In this document: piece by piece, positions 1-12,700 of the stretch
Layout: each line of letters starts with the position of its first letter
How positions within the stretch are numbered: the first letter of the stretch is position 1
NCBI GenBank assembly: GCA_013399305.1
Contig: VXAI01000049.1
Coordinates: 855,089 to 919,088 of the forward strand
DNA: 64,000 nucleotides
Origin: Rostratula benghalensis
Taxonomy: Eukaryota > Chordata > Aves > Charadriiformes > Rostratulidae
Direction of reading: 5' to 3'
Made by a program: the position numbers and the translations under genes
The notes under the pieces: model-generated
Told to the model about the DNA's origin: nothing
The model's database searches: none
The model's input: the letters and a program-made list of their open reading frames with translations, nothing else

Positions 1-595
1 AAGTCACAAGTAACTAACTTCTGACCTACTCAAAATCACATTTCGGTGGCTGTGCTCCTGAATGTCATTTTGGCAAGTGTCTCGGAGGCCAGGCTTCCAA
101 TCTGCAGGCAGCAGAAAATATTTTAATTAACGGAGTATGGCTCTTGATGCATGTGTCTTATAATAGCTATCTTTGTATGCAAAAGGCCTGACGCGGAGCG
201 GGCGGGCGCGGAGCTGTTGTTGCTGCGAGCTCCTCCTTGGCTCAGCTGGGAAAGCAGTGGTGTGGTGGTTGTACAGGTGTTTCAAGGACAGGAGGGGAAT
301 TTGTGAATGAGTTCCCAGAGAGGAGGATCTTAAGTGTGTTAATCTAATCTCCTTTTTCTGCGTTGTTGTTTATCATCTGTAACTGCAGGAATCGTTGTAA
401 GGTTTTGTTTGGGTTTGGGTTTGTTTTTTTTTAAATTGTCCTGGGAAAAGAGTGTGTTTATTTTGAAATCTTTCCTCCCTGTCTAGTTTTCTGTCTGTTC
501 TGTCCTTTTCTCTGTGTTCCTAAGGAAAACAAACGATTACTGTGTTAGGCACTGAGATAACCAGAAGGCATAAGGGGGTGGGGGGGAAAGTTGAA

Positions 596-664
596 ATATT
601 TACTCTGCTGAAGTAAATGGGAGAACTGTTATTGATTTCACTGGGGACAGTATTTCACCTCAAG
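596..664 (+). repeat. Ancient GAAGTCAATGGGAG-type repeat remnant
   Basis: GAAGTAAATGGGAGAACTGT and TATTGATTTCACTGGGGACA resemble an old, widespread sauropsid repeat whose core alternates GAAGTCAATGGGAG with its complement. The family name is uncertain. Confidence 0.4.
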
Positions 665-1288
665 TCTTTCTGAAACTCATTTGAGTACCCTGCCCACTCA
701 TCCGTGCCTGCCTCATTGTTAGGAGCTGAATCCATATTCTCCTTGTGACAGTGACATTGCCTGTGACAACTGCCGGGAAGCAGGAGGTGTGATGGCAAGA
801 GTAAACACGTTGCCTGGGTGTACAGGCGTGCAAAAGCAGAGTTCTTTACCTGAAAATATTCTCAGGCTAGTTCAGACCTAGAGTTGATGGTACAGGGCCT
901 ACCGGTGGAAAACTGTGTCCTGTACCACCCAATCTGAAAATACTGAATGCAAAGCCTTTTAGTGCAAACACATCCTACCCTGTGAGGTGATGCTGTCTCC
1001 CACAACATGCTTTAAGCAGGTTCTCCCAGGACTGTAGAGGGTTTTTTTTTTTCATTTTGGTGGGTAGGGCACTGGCTGGCTGACCCCTCAGCAGGGCTTG
1101 GGGTCTCCTTGCCCTGGGACTACCATTGGGAGGGGAACTGCAGCACCAGTCCTGGGCTTGTAACCCCATGTGCTTGGGGACTGTCCTGGCCCAGACCTGC
1201 GGGTACCCTTCAGTTGGTGACCTTCTCCACAGTTGCTTTTTTAGAGCAACGCCGTGCTTTTGAAATCGGTTGGCGATACTGGATAAAA

Positions 1289-1678
1289 GTAGAGCTAAGG
1301 GTAAGGGAGAAGAGAAGGCTTCAGGGAGATGTTACAGCAGCTTTCCAGTGTCTGAAGGGAGCCTGTGAGGAAGATGGAGAGGGACTTTTGACGAGGGCAT
1401 GCGGTGATAGGATGAGGGGTAATGGCTTCAAACTGAAAGAGGGGGGATTTGGATTAGGTCTCAGGAAGAAGTTTTTCACTATGGGGGTGGTGAGACCCTG
1501 GCCCAGGTTGCCCAGAGAAGCTGTGGCTGCCCCATCCCTGGAGGGGTTCAAGGCCAGGCTGGATGGGGCTTGGAGCAACCTGGGCTGGTGGGAGGTGTCC
1601 CTGCCCAGGGCAGGGGGGTTGGAACTCCATGATCTTTAAGGTCCCTTCCAATCCAAACCATTCTAGGATCTGTGATGT
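1289..1678 (+). mobile_element. CR1 LINE fragment, 5'-truncated, sense
   Basis: The block reads as the 3' end of a CR1 non-LTR retrotransposon. It contains the GGAGAAGAGAAGGCT-like start, the TTTTTCAC and CCCAGGTTGCCCAGAGAAG blocks, GGAGGGGTTCAAGGCCAGG and AAGGTCCCTTCCAA. It ends in a degraded octamer tail (ATTCTAGGATCTGTGAT). Truncation at the 5' side is the usual result of incomplete target-primed reverse transcription. The open frame across it is a relic of the ORF2 C-terminus/3' UTR, not a gene. Confidence 0.93.
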
Positions 1679-1871
1679 CAACTTGGGTTTTTTTTAGGAG
1701 TGAGCATTAGTTTTGAGTATGTGACAGGTATTTGAAAAGGGACTGAAGTACGTAAGCATCCCTACCATTCCATGTAGTAAAGCAGCTTCTAGAAGATTGC
1801 AGGTTGGGATCACTTCTGTTGAGAACAGAGTACAACATGGTAGATGCATGTAAAGGGCAAAAGCGGAAATG

Positions 1872-1972
1872 AAGACACAGAAATACAGTGATTTGTCCAA
1901 GGTTACGCAGTCACTGACAGAATCAGGGCCAGAACCAAGGTATTCTGAGATGCAGTGCAGTGGTTTATGCTG
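1872..1972 (-). mobile_element. MIR-type SINE relic, antisense
   Basis: GTGATTTGTCCAAGGTTACG, CAGTCACTGACAGAATCAGG and GCCAGAACCAAGG match the inverted MIR core (the 'CTTGCCCAAGGTCACACAG ... GGCAGAGC.GGGATT' pattern). It is ancient and tRNA-derived, with no intact promoter. Confidence 0.7.
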
Positions 1973-3472
1973 AATCTCATTTACTCTAATAGGATTACTT
2001 ACGTGTTTAAAGTAAAGCATGTGCTTAAGTGCTTTGTTGGAACAGGGCCATATTTGATAAGTTTTCCGTGCTGGTGTGAGAGTACATAACTTTGACCCTG
2101 CATGGGTCTGGCTGGTGGTGGTTTGGGATAAGAGAGATCCACCTCTGGCTTCATGGAATTGCATGAGTGAAATCATGGTCTGCCTGTTTTCTTCTAGAAG
2201 AGTCCTGCTGCGATGTACTACCAAAAAAAAAAAAAAAATCACCACAAAATAGCTATAAAAATTACAGAAAGTTGAAAGAGACCAGCTGTTGTAAAACATT
2301 CTGCTTCTGTTTTGAGCCTTTTATGGTTCTGCAGATGGAGAATGATTTTGGACATTTGCTAGAGTTGAGTAGCTTTTTTCTAAACAAACTTTTTCACTTA
2401 TTGAAATTACATGTCTTGTACTAAAAATATTTAGGGAACTACTATTCATCATAGCAAATACATTTTTTTAATTTTTTTTTTTTTTTAATTAAAGGAACTA
2501 TAATTCTTATAAGGCAATTTGGAAAGGGGAAAAAAAAACTCCAAAACCTAAACACATACAGCTCAGTGCTTGAGTTATCGTTACATTAAATTCCAGAATC
2601 CTTACATCATTATTTAGCTGTCTACATTTTATAATGTTTATCTCTTCTACACAGATTGTCCTTGAAGAGTACAAATTTCAAACGTACATACCTTAATTTA
2701 GGCACTGGCATACATATGTGGATGTCAGAGCTTGATGCTTTTGGCTGAAATATTCTGCATTTTACAAAGGAAGCTCGGGAAGGTTATCTTGTTCTTCCAG
2801 AGGTAAAGTGAAGACGGCAGTAGTTTAGTGGTGTGTGAAACTGGGGCTATAAGTCATTCCTATTAGTGCGTGTAGTTAGGAAAAAATGGATTACAGTTAT
2901 GCAAACGATTGAAAATCACTCTTCTCACACATTTAGTGTGGCTCTCTGCATAGGTTTTTCTTTCCTCTCTAGCAGATGGTGAGAGACAATGGGCGCGTGT
3001 GTGCTGAGGCTCCGTGCTCACTCATCATCTGCCCTGCCCCTACGCTCACTTACATCTGGGCTCTGCCCTGGTGCAGAAAGAGTAAGTCTCTGGTGACTGG
3101 AAGCTGATGTGTGCTCTGGTCATTACACCCACCTACAGCCTGACCACGGCAGAGGTGGCCCCAGGTGGTGGGAGAGGGCCAGAGAGCACCAAGGAGCTCC
3201 CACAAAGCAGAGAGGAGAGATGCATAAGCAGGGACACAGATATGGGTCTTGCTGCTTCCCTCCCACAGCAGCCCACCCCTGCCACCGGTATCTCAAAACC
3301 TCAGAACTATGTAGGCAGCTACTGCTGGGGAGCAAAAAAGAGGTTCCCAAAATATTTGGCTGTCCAGTCTGGCACTAAAAATGGTGGCTGTGATTCCCAG
3401 TGCTTGCCAGAGGAAGTGCAGTGATCAGTGTTGTGAGCATGTCCCCAGGAATACAAATTCGGATTTGTACCA

Positions 3473-4020
3473 TCATAGAATCCTAGAATGGTCCAGACCA
3501 GAAGGGATCTCTAGGGTCATCCAGTCCAACTCCCTGCAGTCAGCAGGGACACCCCCAACCACACCAGGTTGTCCAGGGCCTCCTTGAGCCTCCTCTTGAG
3601 TATCTCCAGAGAAAGGGCCTCAACCACCTCCCTGGGCAACCTCTTCCAGTCTTCCAACACCCTCAGAGTAAAGAACCTCTTCCTAATATCCAATCTAAAT
3701 CTGCTCTTCTCCAGCTTGAAGCCATTGCCCCTCGTCCTGTCTCTGCAGACCTTTGTAAATAGACCCTCCCCAGCCTTCCTGTAGCCCCTTCAGGTACTGG
3801 AAGGCTGCTTTGAGGTCTCCTCAGAGCCTCCTCTTCTCCAGGCTGAACAACCCCAGCTCCCTCAGCCTGTCCTCGGAGCCAAGGTGCTCCAACCCCCTGA
3901 TCATCCTCACAGCCCTCCTCTGGAACCGCTCCATCAGGTCCATGTCCTTCCTCTACTGAGGGCTCCAGACCTGCTCACAGGACTCCAGGAGAGGTCTCAC
4001 CAGAGCAGAGCAAAGTGGCT
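3473..4020 (-). mobile_element. CR1 LINE fragment, antisense
   Basis: Reverse-complement CR1 3' end of about 550 bp. It begins with the inverted tail (ATCATAGAATCCTAGAATGG) and continues through CATCCAGTCCAACTCCCTGC, the TCCAGCTTGAAGCCATTGCC block and AACAACCCCAGCTCCCTCAG. It shares the unusual CTCAGTAGAGGAAGGACATG segment with the CR1 at 23961-24689, so the two belong to the same subfamily in opposite orientation. Confidence 0.95.
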
Positions 4021-4360
4021 TGTGTGATGCTGTTTTACAGGAGCAACCTTCCTGCAGGTTTCATGATGTACTTGAGGAGCTGGCTGTGATGGGAAACCCC
4101 CAGACACCAAAGGTGGGAACTCTGCAGGACATGTGTAGCTCAGAATGAGCGTGTGTGATGTTGATACTAATTGGATTGTGCCATGTAGAATTTTCCTGCT
4201 GCTCAAATAATGCTGCTCCTGTAGTGAATGTACCATTTGGGTTGGTTGTATACCTAGTAGGAGTTGATTTTTTTAAAGTGTTTTTAGAGGTTTTCATTTC
4301 ATTGGGTTACAATTGCATTAGAAGATACTTGAAATAATGCCCAGTAACATATGAGGCATT

Positions 4361-4720
4361 GTAGAATCATTCAGGTTGGAAGTGTCCCTTGAGATCATTG
4401 AGTCCAACCATCAGCCCCACTCTGCAAAGTTCTCCCCTACACCAGATCCCCCAACACCACATCTCAACCACTCTGAAACACTCAGGGATGGGGACTCAAC
4501 CCTCTCCATGGGCAGCCCATTCCAGGCTCTGACCACTCTTGCTGGGAAGAATTCTTTCCTCATGTTCAGCCTAAACCTACCCTGGTGCAGCTTGAAGCCA
4601 TTCCCTCTCCTTCTATGGCTAATTCCCTGGGTGACGAGACCAGCACCAACCTCTCTACAATGTCCTTTCAAGTCTCCCCTTGAGGTCTCCTCTCAGCCTC
4701 CTCTTCCTCAAACTAAAGAG
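4361..4720 (-). mobile_element. CR1 LINE fragment, antisense
   Basis: It starts with TAGAATCATTCAGGTTGGAA (inverted tail) and contains GAGTCCAACCATCAGCCCCA, CTCTCCATGGGCAGCCCATT and GCAGCTTGAAGCCATTCCCT, then ends near CCTCCTCTTCCTCAAACT. It is a second antisense copy about 340 bp after the previous one and of a different subfamily, so the two are separate insertions. Confidence 0.9.
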
Positions 4721-7261
4721 TTTGAGTTTAACACTTAGAGGTCATCTGGAGTACTTACAGTGTGTGTTGGAGATGCCTAGTGGGTGTGTTTTTGAATAAT
4801 GGTGGTTGGTTGTGAGCTCAGCTCAGATGGGTGCGTGCCACGGGCATGGACCCCCTCTGGCAGGCCTGGTTCTAGATGGAGGACACACCAGGATGGCAAA
4901 GAGCCCTGTTCCCGTAGCACAGCCCGCATCGCAGGTTGTGCTGCACACAGGGGGGCCCTCCACAGCCGAACCCCGTAATGAATTATCATGGATTTCTAAT
5001 AAAACCTGAAATAGAAACACAGCAAATTGTGGCTTACATTCTTTGGCAGATACTTGAGAGGAGGATGGCTTGGGTCAGCTGTAAGTTGCGTGACTCATCT
5101 GTGCAGTGTTTGGCAGAGCTGGGCCAATCCAACCGTGACCTTTGGGTTCTGCTGCAAGGCTTTTGGTACATTTACAATTAATACCTAAATTTATAAATAT
5201 ATTTGTTGAATTCTGACACTCCCTACAAAACCCTAACTAACGCTATCGAACGATGATAATCTAATTTAAGAGGAGAAGACTTTGTACAGCGCTAATCCTA
5301 CCTTTTTATCTGTAATCACATTGCTGCTGCTGTAAAATTGAGTACTGCTACACAGACCTAATAGCAGGGTTGAATTTTCAAATGCTTCAAACTCTTATCT
5401 GATAGCCGTCTCCTATACTGCTGCCTGTCTGTGTGATGTATTTATAGAGTGCCAGTCACCATAGTATCTTTGCGATGATTGCTACCAAAATTGAGAACTC
5501 TGAGGTGAAAATCTAATCAGGACTTTAGATAACAATGTCACACAAGAGCCTTCTGGTCTTTGCCACCGTGCTCCCTTCAGATGAAGACTTTGATGAGATC
5601 ACGCTTGCTGGCGCTTTATTCATTATTTATTTTTTGTAATAAGATTTCTATTTCATATCTTTTCCCTCTCCACGTTAGCACCTGTCAGAGCAATCTGAAA
5701 TTCTGTTTTGAATGTGTTCTCTCTGTTTGTACCTGAAAGAGTATGTTGAAAAACACGGGCGTTACAGGGCTGCTGAACTAGCAAAACCCAAAGGGGAGAC
5801 TGTCGTTACACAACTGCCACAGGTACCTGGCATAGCTGAACAGATGTTCTAATGAACTTTTTCAGACCTGGAAATACCACATTCATCACATCAAAAATAA
5901 CTGAGTTGTATGATGGAGAGCTGGAGATGAGACTGACCGGCGCTGTGGACTCAGTTCTGTTGGAAAAGGTGTGCCACTAAGACTAGACAACATTAGCTTA
6001 GTACTGAAAATGAAAAATGTTTTAAACAGGCAGTTCATGTAGTTTTCAGTTTGGTTGTATAGTTCACGTGCCAGCTACTGGCATCAGTGCTTTCTCTGTT
6101 TACTCCAGTGTGGCCAGTTTGCCCAGCAGCCCACGATATAGCCTTGTGTAAGTATCAGAGGGAAGAGGAAAGCAGCCCATTCTCTAAAACTGCCAGTTGA
6201 AAGAACTTCGTATTATCCCTTGAAGCTTGATTAGAAATAAAAATAAATCATGGATAGAAATATCCTTCTTCTGTCACTTACTTATATGGGCATTAGATCA
6301 GGCCTGCCCTTGGCATTTCATGGGAGAAATTGTTGTCAATTCTGAGTTTTATTTTTGCTGTTGTAAAGTTACAGCCCTTCTTACTGTCTGGGTCACTAGG
6401 ACCATATATCATCAGTCCTGGCCAAAGACTGGTGAGAGCTCAGGCTAAATCTTATGGAAAAGAGTAGGTTGTGACATAGTGAAGTTAAAAATGAAGGGTA
6501 CGCTTGGGATGAAATGCCAGAATTTGGACTGGCAGCCTGTCAAGCAAGGGATCTCTTTGTCTTCTGCTTTTTTCTTTTTTTAAAAATTTTTTTTTGTTTG
6601 TTATTGTTGGCCTGACCTTATCTGCTGCTGTCTGAGGTGAGACTCGCAGAAGCAATACCACGGGTATCTCCTCACTTTCCTCATCTGCTTCAAGAAGTAC
6701 ATAATTGGTGATGATGTAAAATCATTATGGTAAAGAAGAATTTTGCTTGCACAGCCACATTTACATTTAGATTTTCTGTTCTCTGTATTTAATATTCTGA
6801 AGAATTTTGATCAACTGGGTAACCTAACGGAAGGCTGCAAATATGTAAAGTTTCTGGTGTGGTAGGATTTGTGGAAAATGGAGTCTACGTGGAGATGGTT
6901 TTGGTCACTTGAGGCAAGTTGTCTTCATCTCTCTCTGGTTTTCTTAAGAAAAATTTTCAAGAGAAACTATGCTGTGTTTCACACCCAAAGCAGATATGAT
7001 TTACACTGTAATTTTATAAACAGTTAAGATGAGAGAAATTACATAAGGATCAAAAAACGAAAGTTTCAGATACACAAATTTTTTTTGTGTGTTTTTGTTG
7101 TTTGGTTGGTTTTTTGGTTTGGTTTTTTTTTTTTGGTGTTGGTTGATGTTTTGTTTGGGCTTTTTTGCCAGGAACCCCATCCCTGGAAACAACCTGAGCC
7201 TTATGAATCATCCTTTCCCAAAGGGAAAAGTCCTGGATTTAAAGTCACTGAATTATATAAA

Positions 7262-7333
7262 GGTTTGTAGGTTCAGGACATATTTAAACACCTCCATATT
7301 GATTAACTGTCTAATTTTGATATGAAAAATTGT
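7262..7333 (+). repeat. Perfect 72-bp inverted repeat, left arm
   Basis: It begins GGTTTGTAGGTTCAGGACAT and ends GATATGAAAAATTGT. All 72 bases are the exact reverse complement of 8131-8202. The arms stop abruptly on the outer side, and only a weak resemblance (CCAT region) continues inward. It is not CR1, LTR or MIR. The spacer is 797 bp of ordinary AT-rich sequence. Confidence 0.97.
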
Positions 7334-7529
7334 GTTAAAACCATGCAAAAATCAATTGCTCCGTGGTGGAGTAGCTTATTTTCACAGCAGATCATATTTA
7401 TCTGCTGTCCTTTTTGTGCTATTCTGTAGTCATATGGCTTATACAAATAGTTGCATTTTGAATGGTTTGGGTACTGTATTTCAGTATTACCCTGTTATTA
7501 ATAAAAGCGCTGTTGTTGAACTGTGCTTT

Positions 7530-7553
7530 TATCAGTAAACTGTTTTACTGATA
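7530..7553. repeat. Short perfect hairpin
   Basis: TATCAGTAAA-CTGT-TTTACTGATA: a 10-bp perfect stem with a 4-base loop, lying in the spacer of the 72-bp inverted repeat. It is A/T-rich and may be chance. Confidence 0.6.
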
Positions 7554-8130
7554 GAGGATTAACAACTCTCTGGTTTTAGGGTTTTTTTTAAGCAATTTGC
7601 TTTCTTAAATAAGTAGGAATATGATTAGGCATGTGACAATAGTGGTTGTGTTTGCTTTAGTAGGTTAATGCTGTTACTTTTGTGGGTTCTTGGTAAGCAC
7701 GTGGATGGAATGACAATAATAGGTGGCCACATAAATATGGGGATAGTTGTGGTTTCCTACCACAACCCAGCATGTTTCCTTTTTCTACTATTGTTTTGCT
7801 TGATATAGTCTGAAATACATTAAGCTTACTTTTAAAGTAAATTAATAAAAAAAAGCACCTAATGTATACCAATGGCAAAATAAACAGAATTTTACAGTGC
7901 ATTGTCTGTTCTTTTCCACAGCAGAACTGTAAGTAAATACAAGACTGATCTCAAGACTGTACACAATGCAAATGTAAATACATCGTGAGGTGCAAATGTG
8001 AGAGCTTAATTTAGATTTGCGCTGTAAAGTAATCATTAAAGTAAATAATGTGTTTATACCTATGTGACTTCCTCTTTGTGGTTTTCTGAGAGTGTCCAGA
8101 AAAAAAAAAGTTTGAAAAAATGGCTTCAAA

Positions 8131-8202
8131 ACAATTTTTCATATCAAAATTAGACAGTTAATCAATATGGAGGTGTTTAAATATGTCCTGAACCTACAAA
8201 CC
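8131..8202 (-). repeat. Perfect 72-bp inverted repeat, right arm
   Basis: It begins ACAATTTTTCATATC and ends CTGAACCTACAAACC, and is the exact reverse complement of 7262-7333 with no mismatch. Both outer flanks carry AAA, which could be a 3-bp target duplication or chance. Confidence 0.97.
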
Positions 8203-9722
8203 AAATCAAATGAGAAAATGAAGTAATTTGTATTAATTTATTTTGTCCTGCCAAATACCTTAAGTCCAAGATACTGTTAATTAGAGGGACTTAACAGATG
8301 CTTCTGCTGCCCTGTTTCTTCTGATGTTTTTAAAACCTGCTTAACGTTCTCCTTCTCCTCCTGCTCCGGAGCAGCAGAGACCCCAGGAGCTCACACCGGG
8401 GGGCTAAACCAGACATAGGTTATGTCATCCCCAGGGGGGGCAGCCCTAAATGGTGGCTTCTGTGTCATCTCTTCCACGGGAGAGACCTACCTCTGGTCTG
8501 TGACATCGCAGAGGTGCTGGTGAGGAAAGCCACCTCTGTTACCTGCTCACACCTTCATCGAAGGAAATTATTTATTGATTTATTTATTAACGGCGATAGC
8601 TTCGTGCTGGCATCTTGGATGCTTTTTGTAGGGTGCACAGGGTATTTATTGCCCGGCTTCTTGCAAATGTGTAGTGGTTGTCTCCAGGATCTGACAAGCC
8701 CTGTGTTAGGTGCCTTCTCACTTCTGATGGTTCTCTTGCCTTGTTTTTTTTAGTGGGAACTGCGTGGTGTGCACTTCTGGCTTTGGTGAAAGGTTGCTGT
8801 CAGGCTCTCCCAGCTGGGGGTGATGACTTGCTTCTGGGGTTTAGCCTTTGTGGTGCCAGCTTTGGTGGGTGCCTTTCCTGTGCGAGGACCCTTGGAGCAT
8901 GCTCTGCGTTGGCACGTTCCTCAGGAGGCTTTCTCGTGTCCTCGAGAGCACGCAGCAAAAACCTGGAGTTCCTGCAGCCACCCACAACCAGGACAGAACT
9001 TCCATCCATGTGCAGCTCTGACTTGAACAAGGGGAAAGGCAGGCTGTGTATTCAGTGCTTAAATATAACTCAGGGGGATTAATCAAAGATCATGTGAAAG
9101 GAAAACTTAGTGGTTCTGTGCATTGAATGTAAACTCGAGTCAGCAAACCAATACTAGCACTTCAGTATACACAGATTTGTGGTGCATCCAGGGCACAGCT
9201 TGGAGATCAGTCCTGCTCTTCTGCCTGTAACTCTTCTCAAAAAAGCAGCTGTGAGGTTGTGCAGTGAGCTCCAATGTCTGTTTTGCCTCAGTCTGCAGCT
9301 CCAGCTTGCAAACTGTTTTTCTGGATTTATTGGGCGAACAACTTGCGATTAGGATAGCAGCCTTTTGCTGCCTTCGCTGGTGGAAAGTGTTTGAGTAAGG
9401 ATGGCAAAGATGGGCTTTGACTTCTTTCAGCACAAATACATTGCTGGTGATAGTGTATCATACCAGTGTGCTGCCTAGTCTTCTGAATTCTGGTCTCTAG
9501 TAAATAGCAGTTTTTCAAGGAAAATCTCAGAATTTGCCCTTTTGTTAATAGTCTGGTGGAGAGTTTACATAACAGAAAAGAATCCTGATTCTTCCCTTGA
9601 TAACATATTAAGGAGTAGGCGTTTTTTTGTTGGTGTTCTTTTTTTCTTTTGAGCTTTGTGTTGGTTTTTGGTTTTTGGGTTTTTTTTTGTAAAGAAAATT
9701 GGTGACTATTACTTGTAATACA

Positions 9723-9794
9723 CGGAACTAATGGAAGTTGAATCGAAAACGTGACTCGTGTGCGGTCGCGCGTTTTCAAAGCGCGGGCAGTGCG
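9723..9794. other. Tiny CpG-dense cluster in intron 1
   Basis: Eleven CpG dinucleotides in 72 bases, including GGTCGCGCGTTTTCAAAGCG, within AT-rich, CpG-poor DNA. The block CGCGC-GTTTTCAAA-GCGCG is a 5-bp inverted repeat around TTCAAA. It is far shorter than a normal CpG island. Confidence 0.55.
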
Positions 9795-12700
9795 TGTTGG
9801 TCTGCATCAGCTGTGACAACTTGCACTGCTTGGAAATGTGGGGAGGGGCTGTTTGCTGCTGTACAGGGTACATCCATCAGGATACACACGTATCCTTTGG
9901 AGACCATGGGGCTCCTCATTGTTGCCAGTAATTTCTGGGTTGCTAATTAACTGAGTTCCACTGTGTACACTCTCTGTATCCTGTTCCATGGTGTTTGTGC
10001 GTTTATGCGGAATTATTTCTATATAAAATCTTTTAAGGTTATTCCATCATAAGGCATAAGTGAAAGAGAGGGATGATAAAGAGCTTGATTCATATCATGA
10101 CTAACTGCAGGTGAACATTATGTTGTTATGCCTCATTCTTAGTGTTTCTGTGATTCAAAAATGATAATAAACTCCATTAAAATACCATGACATCAATAGA
10201 GTGAGCATTTAAAATGCATATGGAAGGATAAAGGGTAGAAACCATATGAATATAATAGTTATCCCCTATAATTTTAGGCTATATAAAGTATTTGTAGATC
10301 TTCTGAGTTTCATTCATTCTCTGCATGGGTGAGAGCTGATTTCAAGCATTACACCTTCCATGCTGTCCTCCAGATGTAACCTTTTTCCTTATAAAATAAA
10401 TGTGAAAGTGAAAAAAGAAGGAACGTTTTCTCTTGGAGGAAAATCAATTCTGGTCCTTCAGAATCATGAACTGGGATGGATACTTTGCAGCTGCAGTGGG
10501 TCCAAGCAACGCACTGCAAACCCGGCACAGAATTTTGATCAGAGAGAAAGTCTTTGATTTCCATTTTCTCTTTTTAACTACAGGTGGTTTGGTTTGGTTT
10601 TTGGGTTTTTTTTCCATTTCTTCTTACTTTGTTGAGTCTGAACCATGCTACTTCATCTTCCACGCTGCTGGGATAGGAAGTGGTCATCAGCTTCTCTGTT
10701 GCCAAAGGAAATGGCCATTTGTTGATTTAGAAAAGGAATTGGGAAGGGGCAGTGAAACACGTTAATGGAGAGGAGGCAGTGGTGGGTCAGAAACACCTCT
10801 GGATAGTTACAATTTGAAGATGAAGTGTTTTCAGCCTGCCCAAGTTGCCAATCTTCTTGCAATTCTGGGTGATTAGTTGGTTTTTGTCATGGGTTTTTGA
10901 AGGGAGTGGGGGCTTGAGGGTGAAAAATGCACATTAAATTTAAAGAGTTCCTATTCAATTTGGAGAACTGATCTTTGGTTCTCGTTTGATCGAAGGAGAT
11001 TGGGTTCATCTTTGCTTCTCCCTTCTATTGGTTTATGGCACCCTAGCAAAGGAGAACCTACCTGCAGCCTTTTTCCAAAACTGTAGTTGCCAGGGATCTT
11101 TGAAGGTAGGAATAAGAAATAACAAGGTTTTAGACGATGAGTCTCAGTATGTATGCTAGAGCAAGGCTGGGTGCTTTATTGATCCCAGCTACTGAAGTTT
11201 TTCCTGTGAAGATGATTTATGTTTATCTTAAAAAAAAAAACAAAAAAAACCCCAAACAAACCAACCCAAACAATCAATGAGACAAACAAACTGAACTTCA
11301 TGTAAGAACTGATTAAAAATGTGCTCAACTCTTTCTTTCTTGTCCTTATTTTCTAAAATCTTCCATGGATTCAAAAGAAGCGGGTGCAATCCTGCTCTTG
11401 CACATAGGCATATACCCCCTTTGAAGAAGAGAGATGTTTCTGCTTTTAAATTGGGCTTCATAAAACTTACTGGTAAAAAAAGCAGCTTGGAGGATGTATT
11501 TTGAAGTAGTGGTTTCTTGGGCACTGAACTGTTCATTTCCTAAAAGGATAAAGCCACTTCTTTGTACCTGCTGACAAGACCAAGGACTGGGTACCGATGA
11601 TACGTTGTGCGGGGACGGGCTGTAAATGTTGGGGAGGATTCCTTGGGCTGTGGAACAGCACCAGTTCCTCACCTCTTGTCCTTACCAGAACCCTCACTGG
11701 AAACGATAAAAATGGTCTCCGCTTGGTTTTGCCTGCACTTTCACTAAAGAAATGAATCATTATTATGTTTTCTCCAGCTTAGATAACTAAACAAAAATGA
11801 AGCAGAATGCTATATTCAGCTGCTTCAACTTGGAAAGGTCTAGATCATCTTCATCTCTGAAGTGTGAAAGAACTGACACATAAAATTGCAGGTCCAGCAG
11901 CAAAGATTTTTTTATTTTTTTTTTAAATAAGTACCTTACAGTTGGAGAATTTATTTTTCTTAAGAAAAGAAGACATAAGAGACTGAAGTATCTGTGCTTT
12001 AACAGCAATACTGGAAACAGCAGGGTGAGAGAGAAGACAGTGTTGTTACACGCGTGGCTGTGTAAACACCAGTTATGAGCTTAGAGGGAATGAGAAAATA
12101 GCCTTTGTCTTGCGGAGGGGTAAGGTGCTGAGGCTGCCTTCCCAGGGTAGTGGGGGCAAAGGAGCAGTAGGCACTTCTAAGGCACAGAGTTGATGCTAAG
12201 TATCATATACTGTGACTGGCTGAAACAGGGACCGTGGGGCTGATTGTACTTTTAATCTTGTTTAACGTGATTCTTTTATGCTTCGTGTTTGCATTCTGAA
12301 ACACGTGGTATCGAGGGTGTGTTACACACTCTGTGATCACACGCAGGTCTCAGGTTTGGTCAAGGCAACCATAGATGCGATGGTTGCATATCCAACAATT
12401 TTAGAGTTATGCCCCACAGCTAGTAAAGAAAAATCATCTCTGAAGTCTAATTGTATAGTGGAAAAGTATTCTAAATGAGATACATGGATGCTGGGGAGTT
12501 ACCCATGGAGAGATTACTTGGTTCTTCCTCCAGAAATGGTGTGCTTTTCCTTGGTGGTGGTGGTGGGGAAAGGAAGAGGTGACAGAAAACTCCACATCTC
12601 AAACTTTGACAGTCTGTCAAAGCACAGGATGAAATTATTAGTTGGTTTGTCTTGGTGTGGGTGTTTTGAGAGCCCACATCAGATAGTCATCTGCTTCCTT

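Noticed and set aside
1..1000. Possible TOX3 exon 1 or promoter near the GC-rich bases 185-245
   Set aside because: No MDVRFYP start, no alternative first-exon peptide and no donor joined in phase 0 to exon 2. The GC patch is short.
1109..1639. 176-codon + strand frame as a gene
   Set aside because: From about 1289 onward it is a CR1 3' end; it has no splice or family support.
8678..9082. 134-codon frame in a GC-richer part of intron 1
   Set aside because: Overlapping frames exist on both strands, with no domain, no Kozak context of note and no known family. GC content alone explains the lack of stops.
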